Below the pieces are notes generated by a model. The model did not search any database. It was not told the DNA's origin and worked only from the letters and a program-made list of their open reading frames with translations. A program made the position numbers and the translations under genes. This document shows, piece by piece, positions 1 to 5,825 of a stretch of 5,825 bases of DNA. Every line of letters begins with the position of its first letter. The first letter of the stretch is position 1. The DNA is from Gammaproteobacteria bacterium (GTDB lineage Bacteria > Pseudomonadota > Gammaproteobacteria > Steroidobacterales > Steroidobacteraceae): positions 1 through 5,825 of the forward strand of contig VBNY01000398.1 of NCBI GenBank assembly GCA_005877705.1. Direction: 5' to 3'.

Positions 1-557
1 CGCGGCGCCGACAGGTTTGCCGCGGCATCGCGAAAGTCCCTGAGCGCCCGAGCGGTCTGTCCGAGACTCTGTTCGGCGAGCGCCCGATACACCAATACCG
101 ATCCGCTCCACGACGACTCATCCTTCAACAGCGAGGTCGCTTGGCACGCCGTCTCCGCGTACCTACCTTGTTGGTATAGCAGGATGAGGTAGGTTTGCCG
201 AGCAGCTGCATCGTATGGATCCCGGCGCAAGTAGCTGGCAAGCTCGTCCGTTGCCTCCTGTGCCTTGCCCTCTTTCATGAGGCGATAAGCGCGATCCAGG
301 TGCGGATACCCGCTGAAGCGTCGAATTTGCCGCTGTAACCAACTGTCTTCTGCCGCGGCGCGGCGTGCCACCGGCGCGGCTGTTGGGCACGGGGCCGACA
401 CTTCCGCAGCCGGTACCGGCGCCGCCATCACAAGCGCCACAGCCGCACCGCCGAGCAGCCCTGATCGCAAGAACCGCGCGCCGTCCCGATTACTGCCCGA
501 CAGTCGCGATCGAGCCCCGGCAATCGCCGGCCGATGATCTTCCTTCCCAGGCAACAT
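1..557 (-). CDS. Exported TPR-repeat protein, N-terminal part (possibly NfrA-like)
   Basis: The reading frame is open from ATG at 557 to the left edge, about 185 codons, and the C-terminus lies outside the window. Residues 1-30 are polar and basic. Residues about 31-50 form a hydrophobic stretch rich in Ala, Val, Leu and Gly, followed by PVPAAEV, which fits a signal peptide cleaved near residue 50 and export to periplasm or outer membrane. From about residue 72 the protein is helical and TPR-like: YPHLDRAYRLMKEGKAQEA, then a second helix pair around YLILLYQQGRYAETACQA and a third around VLVYRALAEQSLGQTARAL. The YPxLDRA opening after a signal peptide recalls bacteriophage N4 adsorption protein NfrA, an outer-membrane protein linked to exopolysaccharide export, but the TPR part alone cannot prove this. 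A GTG at 569 in the same frame is an alternative start. No strong ribosome site is visible. The gene is separated from ribE by about 520 nt, so it is probably its own transcription unit. Confidence 0.75.
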   Translation of the reverse strand, partial: MLPGKEDHRPAIAGARSRLSGSNRDGARFLRSGLLGGAAVALVMAAPVPAAEVSAPCPTAAPVARRAAAEDSWLQRQIRRFSGYPHLDRAYRLMKEGKAQEATDELASYLRRDPYDAAARQTYLILLYQQGRYAETACQATSLLKDESSWSGSVLVYRALAEQSLGQTARALRDFRDAAANLSAP

Positions 558-673
558 TGCTCGACTCACACGTCAAGGGGACTCACGAATTGATAGCCGA
601 AATCCCTAGTCTCGACAGATGCACGCTGCCGAAGACTAACTCGCACCCATGGTTCGTGAATGACCGACAGCAA

Positions 674-728
674 GCGCCGTGCCGTAAAGGTTTGGCCCGT
701 GCGTACGCCATAACATGCCGCACGGCGC
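674..728. repeat. 9-bp perfect inverted repeat, possible structured RNA or remnant
   Basis: GCGCCGTGC at 674-682 is the exact reverse complement of GCACGGCGC at 720-728, with 37 nt between them. The loop contains a smaller TGGC/GCCA pair (693-696 and 707-710) and the palindrome GCGTACGC (701-708), so a nested stem can be drawn on either strand. It lies in the gene-free gap, about 115 nt upstream of the TPR gene's start. It may be part of a 5' leader, a small RNA or simply chance in GC-rich DNA. Confidence 0.35.
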
Positions 729-1022
729 AGGGATTACATCCACCAACGTGATGTTCTGGGCGAACCGCAGAGCGCCGCGAACATCGTGAACCCGACGGCG
801 AGCCCACCCCCGGTGGAAAATTTTTCCCATGCCGCGGGCAGCGGGCCCGGAAGTTCGAACGGTATGGCAGGCCCATCCATGGCATCAGAGGCTGCAACGT
901 GATGGACTCCAGCTAGGCTAGAGAAGCCGAGACGGCTGCGATGACGTCTACGCCGAAGAGACCCGAGGAGGCCTCGGCCCGCTACTTTAGGCAGGCGTCG
1001 CCGCGCCGGGCAGGCAGGTACA

Positions 1023-1037
1023 ACCCGCATTGCGGGT
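1023..1037 (-). terminator. Terminator-like hairpin after ribE
   Basis: On the minus strand, about 40 nt after the ribE stop codon, ACCCGC-AAT-GCGGGT forms a 6-bp stem with a 3-nt loop. It is followed by TTGTACC rather than a clean run of T. The position fits the end of the glyA-nrdR-ribD-ribE transcript, but the poor T-tract means that it could be a weak or Rho-assisted terminator, or a 3'-end stabilising hairpin. Confidence 0.35.
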
Positions 1038-1076
1038 GGTTTGTGACCCCGCTATGCCCAGCGCGAGGGTGTTTAT

Positions 1077-1703
1077 TTACAATACATCATCCTGCTGGCG
1101 GCGAAGGTCGCTAAAACCCGGCAAAAGCTGCTCGACATATCGAGCCACTTGATCAACTTCGAGGTTGACGCGCACGCCGACGGTTAGCCTGCCTAGCGTC
1201 GTTACAGCCTGTGTGTGCGGGATGATGTTGACGCCGAAGATGGCGTCTTCAACTTCGTTGATAGTGAGGCTCACGCCGTCTACGGTGATGGAACCTTTGC
1301 GCGCGATGTAGCGCGCGAGCTCTGATGGGACCGCGATCTTCAGGCGTAATGAACGCGCGTCGCCGCTGATGGCGACAACCTGCGCCACTCCGTCGACATG
1401 TCCCGACACGAGATGGCCGCCGAGCGGGTCACCGGCTCTAAGAGACGTCTCCAGATTCAAGGGGGAGCCCACCGCGAGATCACCGAGCGTCGTCAACGAG
1501 AGGGTCTCTCGCGAGACATCCGCGGCGAAGGCGCGGCCGAGCAGCTCGGTTACCGTCAGGCAGACGCCTTGCACGCAGATGCTGTCGCCGACCCGAATGC
1601 CGGCGGGATCGAGGCGCTCGAACGCAACGACCATGCGCGCATCGCCGCCGCGTTTGCCGAGCTCCTGTACTCTGCCGACGTCCTGGACGATTCCGGTGAA
1701 CAA
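1077..1703 (-). CDS. ribE: Riboflavin synthase, alpha chain
   Basis: It converts two molecules of 6,7-dimethyl-8-ribityllumazine into riboflavin and a pyrimidinedione that is recycled, the last step of riboflavin synthesis in the cytoplasm. The protein has about 208 residues, the usual family length, and shows the internal duplication of two lumazine-binding domains (about 1-97 and 98-190). Visible motifs are the N-terminal MFTGIV, GVCLTV (46-51), GGHLVSGHVDG (95-105), DGVSLTIN (142-149) and IPHT (161-164). I choose TTG at 1703 as the start because it gives the family's MFTGIV terminus and lies 6 nt after a GGGAGGG ribosome site. A TTG at 1709 in the same frame would abut that site and overlap the ribD stop. 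The start is 2 nt past the ribD stop, so translation is probably coupled to ribD. ribBA and ribH, often next in the operon, do not follow here. Confidence 0.95.
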   Translation of the reverse strand: MFTGIVQDVGRVQELGKRGGDARMVVAFERLDPAGIRVGDSICVQGVCLTVTELLGRAFAADVSRETLSLTTLGDLAVGSPLNLETSLRAGDPLGGHLVSGHVDGVAQVVAISGDARSLRLKIAVPSELARYIARKGSITVDGVSLTINEVEDAIFGVNIIPHTQAVTTLGRLTVGVRVNLEVDQVARYVEQLLPGFSDLRRQQDDVL

Positions 1704-1705
1704 GA

Positions 1706-2808
1706 TCAACCCTCCCTACTTGACTGCGCTGCGATCAGATCGAGGACCGGCCGCACCTGCAAACGCACGTCCTCGCCCAGCCGCTGCACGTCAACGAGGG
1801 TGAAGCTGCGAGCGTCCTGTAATTTCGCCAGCTCCGGCAGCTCGACGAGCGGCCGCCCCTGCGGGCCGAGCAGCTTCGGGGCCATATAGAGCAGCAGCTC
1901 GTCCAGCAGCGACTGACGAATCAGCTCGCCCGCGAGCGTTGGGCCCGCCTCGACGAGCAGCTCGTTGACCTCGAGCTCGCCCAGCCGATCGAGCACCGCG
2001 GACAAGTCAAGTCGGCCCGCGGCGCTGGGCACCTCTTCGACGCCGCGGTCTGGGCTGTCAGAATCAACACATCCCCGCCAGTGGTGAACAATCGCGCGAC
2101 GGCCGGGGTGCGCAACCAACTGTCAAGCACGACGCGTAGCGGTTGCCATTTCTTGCCATCAGGCCGGTCACCCGGAAGCCGCACGTCGAGTCGCGGGTCA
2201 TCGGCAAGCACCGTGGCAACACCGGTCATGACCGCGGAGCTGCGCGCGCGCCAGTGTTGCGCGTCCTCACGCGCAGCCTCCCCCGTGATCCATTGACTTG
2301 CGCCGCTTGCGAGCGCGGTGCGGCCATCAAGGCTCATGGCCAGCTTGACTCGCACCCAGGGGCGGCCGTGCTGCATGCGTTTCATGAAGCCCGCGTTGAG
2401 CTCTGTCGCTTCGCGCTCCATGAGGCCCGACTCGACGGTGATACCTGCGCGGCGCAGAGCCTCAGCGCCCTGCCCCTTGACACGTGGGTTGGGATCTTCG
2501 ACGGCGAAGACCACACGCGCGACACGTGCGCCGATGAGGGTGTCTACGCAGGGTGGTGTGCGTCCGTGATGGCTGCAAGGCTCGAGTGTGACGTACACAG
2601 TTGCACCGGCCGCCCGCGCGCCCGCAGCGCGCACCGCCACAACTTCCGCGTGCGCTTCGCCCGCGCGCTCGTGCCAGCCCTCGCCGACGAACTCCTCGCC
2701 CTGCGCGATCACGCAGCCGACGCGCGGATTTGGATGCGTCGTCTCGAGACCACGCGCGGCGAGCGCCAGAGCGCGAGTCATTGCAAAGCCGTCGAAATCG
2801 CTAAACAT
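1706..2808 (-). pseudogene. ribD: Bifunctional pyrimidine deaminase/reductase RibD, frame broken as sequenced
   Basis: RibD deaminates the GTP cyclohydrolase II product and then reduces its ribose side chain with NADPH, steps two and three of riboflavin synthesis. The N-terminal deaminase domain (about 1-145) is intact: THPNPRVGCV at 24-33, zinc site HAE at 53-55 and PCSHHGRTPPC at 77-87. The reductase domain begins near 150 (RVKLAMSLDGRTALASG, then ADDPRLDVR). The first frame is RibD-like to about residue 252 (DVLILTAQ, near 2053), then loses similarity and stops at 1921. A second frame, one base back, resumes with RGVEEVPSAAGRLDL near 2047 and continues through NELLVEAGPTLAGELI and YMAPKLLG to the stop at 1706. 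Compared with the E. coli protein, roughly 7-9 residues seem absent at the join, so a small deletion of 3n+1 bases fits better than ordinary programmed shifting, and no slippery heptamer is visible. ATG at 2808 gives a family-like N-terminus, 29 nt after nrdR. Confidence 0.88.
1710..1716 (-). promoter_or_regulatory. Ribosome binding site that decides the ribE start
   Basis: GGGAGGG lies in the last codons of ribD, 6 nt before TTG at 1703 and directly against TTG at 1709. The spacing favours 1703 as the ribE start. The site's location inside ribD is typical of translational coupling. Confidence 0.7.
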
Positions 2809-2837
2809 TCTTAGTCCCGCGAAGCTCGCACTCGGGG

Positions 2838-3431
2838 TTACTTGGTTTCGTTCGACGCGTTGGTCTCCGGCGGCGCAGGAGCATCCGCCGGAAGCAGCGG
2901 CAGCTGATCGCGACTCACCTCTCGGCGCCGCTCGCGCTTGCCCGCGCGCTGCTGCTCCCGCTCCACCGGCACCGCGGATCGTTGGCTGCGCAGCCGTTGG
3001 ATCTCTTCGTGAAACGCCTCGACGTCCTCGAACTGCCGGTAGACGGACGCGAAGCGCACGTAGGCGACTTCGTCCAACTGCCGCAGCTCGTCCATCACAA
3101 GCTCGCCGATTGCCCGCGACTGCACCTCGCGATCACCGAAGGCCCGCACCTTGTGAGCAATGCGGCTCACGGCCTCATCGACCTGCTCGCGCGGCACCGG
3201 CCGTTTCTCCAGCGCCTTCTCCATGCCGGCGCGCAGCTTCGCCTCATCGAACGCCTCGCGGCTGCGGTCGCCCTTGACGACCACGGGCATGAGCAGCTCG
3301 GCGGTCTCGAAGGTCGTAAATCGCTCACCGCACGACAGGCACTCCCGGCGGCGGCGGATCTGCCGTCCCTCGCCCGCCAGGCGCGAGTCGGTGACTTTCG
3401 TCTCGACATGGCCGCAGAAAGGACAGTGCAT
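2838..3431 (-). CDS. nrdR: Transcriptional repressor NrdR
   Basis: NrdR is a zinc-ribbon/ATP-cone repressor that senses ATP/dATP and binds NrdR boxes upstream of ribonucleotide reductase genes. The N-terminal zinc ribbon is complete: MHCPFCG (Cys3, Cys6) and CLSCGERFTTFE (Cys31, Cys34), with the basic RQIRRRREC stretch before the second knuckle. The ATP-cone domain spans about 49-139 (VVVKGDRSREAFDEAKLRAG through VAYVRFASVYRQFEDVEAF). The product has 197 residues, while the family usually ends near 150-160. The extra 40 or so residues are very basic and then Pro/Ala-rich (KRERRREV ... PADAPAPPE) and look disordered. It starts 21 nt after the glyA stop, with only a weak GAG-type ribosome site, and is followed by ribD after 29 nt. 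The glyA-nrdR-ribD order is common in proteobacteria and suggests one transcript. I saw no NrdR box pair in the window. Confidence 0.96.
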   Translation of the reverse strand: MHCPFCGHVETKVTDSRLAGEGRQIRRRRECLSCGERFTTFETAELLMPVVVKGDRSREAFDEAKLRAGMEKALEKRPVPREQVDEAVSRIAHKVRAFGDREVQSRAIGELVMDELRQLDEVAYVRFASVYRQFEDVEAFHEEIQRLRSQRSAVPVEREQQRAGKRERRREVSRDQLPLLPADAPAPPETNASNETK

Positions 3432-3452
3432 GCGGCGCGTCTCGCGGCGCTC

Positions 3453-4709
3453 TTACGCCCCGTAAACCGGAAACCGGTGACAGAGCTCGACGATCTGCGG
3501 GCGCACGCGCTCGATCGCCGCTGGCGCGCCCCCGGCGTTCAGCACCTGCGCGATGCAGTCGGCCACCTGCTCGATCTCCTGCTCCTTGAAGCCGCGCGTC
3601 GTGGATGCCGGCGTGCCGATGCGCAGTCCGCTCGTGATCATCGGCGGGCGCGGGTCGTTCGGCACGGCGTTCTTGTTCACGGTGATGTTGGCCCGCCCGA
3701 GTGCGGCATCGGCATCCTTGCCGGTGATGTCGCGGTCGGCGAGGCTCATGAGGAACAAGTGATTGTCCGTGCCGCCCGATACGATCTGGTAGCCGTGTCG
3801 GGCGAGCCGCGCGGCCATGGCGCGCGCGTTCGCGAGCACCTGGCGCTGGTAGTCCTTGAACTGCGGCTGCAGCGCCTCGAGCAATGCCACCGCCTTCGCG
3901 GCGATGACGTGCATCAGCGGGCCACCCTGCGTACCGGGGAACACCAGCGAGTTGAGCTTCTTGGCGAGCTCCTCGTTCGCGCGTGCGAGGATCAGCCCGC
4001 CACGCGGACCGCGCAGCGTCTTGTGAGTCGTGGTCGTCACGACATCCGCGTGCGGCACGGGGTTCGGGTATATGCCGGCCGCGACCAGCCCGGCGACGTG
4101 CGCCATGTCCACGACAAAGAATGCGCCGACGCTCTTGGCAATCGCGGCGAAGCGCGCCCAGTCGATCACGCGCGAGTAGGCGGAGAAGCCGGCGATGATC
4201 AGCTTCGGCCGGTGCTCCTCCGCGAGGCGCTGCACCTGCTCGTAGTCGATCTCGCCCGTGTCGGGGCGGATGCCGTACTGCGCCGCACGGAAGTACTTGC
4301 CGGAGAAATTCACCTTGGCGCCATGGGTGAGATGGCCGCCGTGGTCGAGGCTCATGCCGAGGATGGGATCGCCCGGCTGCACGAGGGCCAGGTACGCCGC
4401 GGCGTTCGCCTGGGAGCCGGAATGCGGCTGAACGTTGGCGTATGCGGCCCCGAAAAGCTGCTTCGCCCGGTCGATCGCCAGCTGCTCGACCACGTCGACG
4501 TACTCGCAACCGCCATAGTAGCGCTTGCCGGGGTAGCCTTCCGCGTACTTGTTGGTGAGAACCGAACCCTGGGCTTCGAGCACGCGCGGGCTCGCATAGT
4601 TCTCGGAGGCGATGAGCTCGACGTGCTCTTCCTGGCGCCGGCGCTCGCCTTTGAGAGCCTTGGCCAGCTCCGGGTCGAAGCCTTCGATCACCATGGTGGT
4701 CCGGAACAT
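3453..4709 (-). CDS. glyA: Serine hydroxymethyltransferase
   Basis: A cytoplasmic pyridoxal-phosphate enzyme that interconverts serine plus tetrahydrofolate with glycine plus 5,10-methylene-tetrahydrofolate, the main source of one-carbon units. The protein has 418 residues, the normal length, and aligns end to end with E. coli GlyA from memory: ELIASENYASPRV (31-43), NKYAEGYPGKRYYGGCEYVD (53-72), QPHSGSQAN (94-102), DMAHVAGL (201-208), TTTTHKTLRGPRGG with the PLP lysine at about 230, GGPLMHVIA (262-270) and SGLRIGTPA (360-368). ATG at 4709 is preceded by AAAGG at a 7-nt spacing. ATG at 4694 is a weaker alternative. The deacetylase gene ends 49 nt upstream. A TACAAT in that gap (4750-4755, minus) could be a -10 box for glyA, but I found no good -35. 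No glycine riboswitch is visible. Confidence 0.98.
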   Translation of the reverse strand: MFRTTMVIEGFDPELAKALKGERRRQEEHVELIASENYASPRVLEAQGSVLTNKYAEGYPGKRYYGGCEYVDVVEQLAIDRAKQLFGAAYANVQPHSGSQANAAAYLALVQPGDPILGMSLDHGGHLTHGAKVNFSGKYFRAAQYGIRPDTGEIDYEQVQRLAEEHRPKLIIAGFSAYSRVIDWARFAAIAKSVGAFFVVDMAHVAGLVAAGIYPNPVPHADVVTTTTHKTLRGPRGGLILARANEELAKKLNSLVFPGTQGGPLMHVIAAKAVALLEALQPQFKDYQRQVLANARAMAARLARHGYQIVSGGTDNHLFLMSLADRDITGKDADAALGRANITVNKNAVPNDPRPPMITSGLRIGTPASTTRGFKEQEIEQVADCIAQVLNAGGAPAAIERVRPQIVELCHRFPVYGA

Positions 4710-4758
4710 GCGCGCGCCTTTACGAGGTCGCCGGTGAGGCAAGGCAAAAATTGTACCC

Positions 4759-5629
4759 CTACAGCAGATTCTCCACGACCGCGGTCCAGGCGTGCGCGAT
4801 ATTGCCGCGGTTGTAGCCCCCGCCCCCCAAGGCAAGCACGCGCCCGTGGCCGAGTCGGTCCGCAAGCTCCGCGAGCTCGCGCGCCGCCCGGCCGTGAGCC
4901 TTCGGCGTGAAGCGCAGATGGGTGATCGGATCGCCTTCGAGGCTGTCGGCGCCGCACTGGAGAATGATGAACTCGGGCGCAAGGCAGGTTGAGCTTGGTG
5001 CCCTGGGCCGCGCCGCGGCCGGTTTCCTCGGCCGAGCCGGTGCCGGGATACAGGTAGCGTCCGTCTTCGTGCATGTCGGCAAAGATGACGCCGGCGTCGT
5101 CCTCGAACGCGTAGAAGACTCCGTCTCCATGGTGTGCGTCGATATCGACGTAAGCGACCCGTTTCAGTCCCGATTCGTTGCGCAGCAGCTCGATAGCCAC
5201 ACCGCAGTCGTTGAACACGCAAAAGCCGGCTGCGCGGTCGCGCGCTGCGTGGTGCAGCCCGGCAATGGGCACGAAAGCGCGGCGGCACTCCTGCTGCATG
5301 ATGGCAGCGGCGGCATTCAGGGTAGCCCCCACGACGCAGGCAGCCGCCTCAAAGACTCCGCGGAAGGCGGGCGTATCGCCCGCATCCAGAAACCCCTGTC
5401 CGCTGGCCGAGCGTTCGCGCACGAAGTCCACGTAAGCCGGCGTGTGAAAGGCGCGCAGTTCATCTTCGGAGGCCACGCGTGGCTCGAGCACGTGCACGCG
5501 CCGATCCAGGCCGCGCGCCTCAAACTCGCGGACAAAAGCGGCATGCCGATCGGGACCGAAGGGGTGGCCGTCACCGAAACCGTAGCGAGCCAGGCGCTCG
5601 CTCACGACTACCGCGACGTTGCTGTTCAT
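4759..5629 (-). pseudogene. Histone-deacetylase-family (AcuC-like) deacetylase, frame broken as sequenced
   Basis: Members of this arginase/deacetylase-fold family use zinc to remove acetyl groups from lysines, polyamines or similar substrates; which substrate applies here cannot be told. From ATG at 5629 the first frame shows FHTPAYVDFV (61-70), catalytic HH at 126-127, FCVFNDCGVA (137-145), zinc-binding VDIDAHHGDG with Asp164 and His166, and YPGTGSAEETGRG followed by TKLNLP (211-216). It then leaves the family near 4984. A second frame, one base forward, resumes with LAPEFIILQCGADSLEGDP (containing the third zinc Asp) and ALGGGGYNRGNIAHAWTAVV, stopping at 4759. Homologues have about 23-28 residues between LNLP and this PEFI segment, which are missing here, so a deletion of roughly 70-80 bases with loss of frame is likely. 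The joined length of about 290 codons is correspondingly below the usual 310 or so. It is divergent from ettA and sits 49 nt upstream of glyA. Confidence 0.85.
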
Positions 5630-5696
5630 TTGAGCGCTGCAGCTCCCGGGCGACGATCTTACGGCCGAAGCCTAACACAGCGGTGAGGCCCGACCA

Positions 5697-5725
5697 TCGC
5701 CAACCGCGGTTCGCTCGACCATAAT
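5697..5725 (+). promoter_or_regulatory. Possible sigma70-type promoter for ettA
   Basis: TCGCCA at 5697-5702 (4 of 6 to TTGACA) is followed, after exactly 17 bp, by CATAAT at 5720-5725 (5 of 6 to TATAAT). Transcription would start near 5732 and give a leader of about 45 nt before the ettA ATG. The spacer contains the 10-bp palindrome AACCGCGGTT (5702-5711). It is the best promoter candidate in the divergent region. I found no equally good match for the deacetylase gene on the other strand. Confidence 0.4.
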
Positions 5726-5776
5726 GCGCCGCGCAAACTCGAGACTCTCAATCCCCGTGCTCACGCGTGACGCTCC

Positions 5777-5825
5777 ATGGCTCAATACATCTACACAATG
5801 AATCGAGTGTCCAAGGTGGTGCCCC
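5777..5825 (+). CDS. ettA: Energy-dependent translational throttle protein EttA, first 16 codons
   Basis: The frame starts at ATG 5777 and runs off the right edge, reading MAQYIYTMNRVSKVVP. This closely matches the start of E. coli EttA (MAQFVYTMHRVGKVVP), an ABC-F ATPase that binds the ribosomal E site and gates entry into the elongation cycle according to the ATP/ADP ratio. No ABC motifs are inside the window, so the call rests on this conserved N-terminus alone. There is no strong Shine-Dalgarno sequence directly upstream (CGTGACGCTCC). It is transcribed away from the deacetylase gene. Confidence 0.85.
   Translation, partial: MAQYIYTMNRVSKVVP

Larger units (their letters stand above)
558..1076. 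other. Intergenic gap of about 520 nt with no convincing gene
   Basis: This stretch lies downstream of ribE and upstream of the TPR-protein gene, both on the minus strand. Short open frames exist on both strands, but none has a good ribosome site together with a recognisable protein. It contains a hairpin at 1023-1037, a 9-bp inverted repeat at 674-682/720-728, a small CCGAGG/CCTCGG hairpin at 963-977 and an AT-rich palindrome at 815-827 (GGAAAA facing TTTTCC). I saw no tRNA, no FMN riboswitch core and no mobile-element ends. The TPR gene's promoter presumably lies toward 560-640. A TATCAA near 587-592 (minus) could be a -10 box, but it has no clear -35 partner. Confidence 0.6.

Noticed and set aside
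365..751. A plus-strand frame of 128 codons opposite the TPR-protein start
   Set aside because: It is Pro/Arg/Ala-rich shadow sequence overlapping the signal peptide and TPR region of the minus-strand gene.
815..827. AT-rich palindrome GGAAAATTTTTCC as a terminator or binding site
   Set aside because: It has no GC-rich stem followed by a T-run, and no gene end close enough on either strand.
734..1030. A minus-strand frame of 98 codons containing PLPAAW and a hydrophobic stretch ending in TSRWWM, faintly like a C-terminal sorting or membrane tail
   Set aside because: It starts inside the terminator-like hairpin with no ribosome site, lacks a closing basic cluster, and its third-position base use is not like the neighbouring genes. 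It could be a gene remnant, but support is too weak.
2036..2060. Programmed frameshifting in ribD
   Set aside because: No slippery heptamer or downstream structure is evident, family residues seem missing at the join, and RibD is not known to use recoding.
3325..4509. A 394-codon minus-strand frame overlapping glyA and nrdR in another phase
   Set aside because: Arg/Ala-rich shadow of the two real genes, with no recognisable domain.
2982..4910. A 642-codon open frame on the plus strand opposite nrdR, glyA and the end of the deacetylase gene
   Set aside because: It lies antisense to strongly conserved genes and its product resembles no known family. Long antisense frames are expected in GC-rich coding DNA.

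Overview
The window is high-GC bacterial chromosome with densely packed, mostly minus-strand housekeeping genes. The cluster glyA-nrdR-ribD-ribE, read right to left, and an ettA homologue with the N-terminus MAQYIYTMNRV point to a proteobacterium. A gammaproteobacterium is most likely, but the order is not certain. No tRNA, rRNA, CRISPR array, insertion sequence or phage gene was found.

Layout from left to right. Positions 1-557 (minus) hold the N-terminal part of an exported TPR-repeat protein, possibly NfrA-like, which runs off the left edge. Positions 558-1076 are a gap with no convincing gene, containing a terminator-like hairpin and a 9-bp inverted repeat. Positions 1077-4709 (minus) hold a tight cluster: glyA (serine hydroxymethyltransferase), nrdR (repressor of ribonucleotide reductase genes), ribD (bifunctional deaminase/reductase) and ribE (riboflavin synthase). 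Gaps between these genes are 2 to 29 nt. Just upstream, 4759-5629 (minus) holds a class I histone-deacetylase-family deacetylase. A 147-nt divergent promoter region follows, then the first 16 codons of ettA (plus) at the right edge.

The genes serve one-carbon/glycine metabolism (glyA), control of deoxynucleotide synthesis (nrdR) and riboflavin synthesis (ribD, ribE). RibD carries out the second and third steps after GTP cyclohydrolase II, and RibE the last. The other rib genes (ribBA, ribH), which often follow ribE, are absent here.

The most notable signal is that two genes have broken frames. In both ribD (near 2036-2060) and the deacetylase gene (near 4978-4985), conserved protein stops in one frame and resumes in another, and family residues appear to be missing at the join. 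This could be gene decay or an assembly/consensus error. Because RibD is required to make riboflavin, an error or a second copy should be considered for that gene. I saw no undescribed multi-gene system; the window otherwise looks like an ordinary core-genome region.
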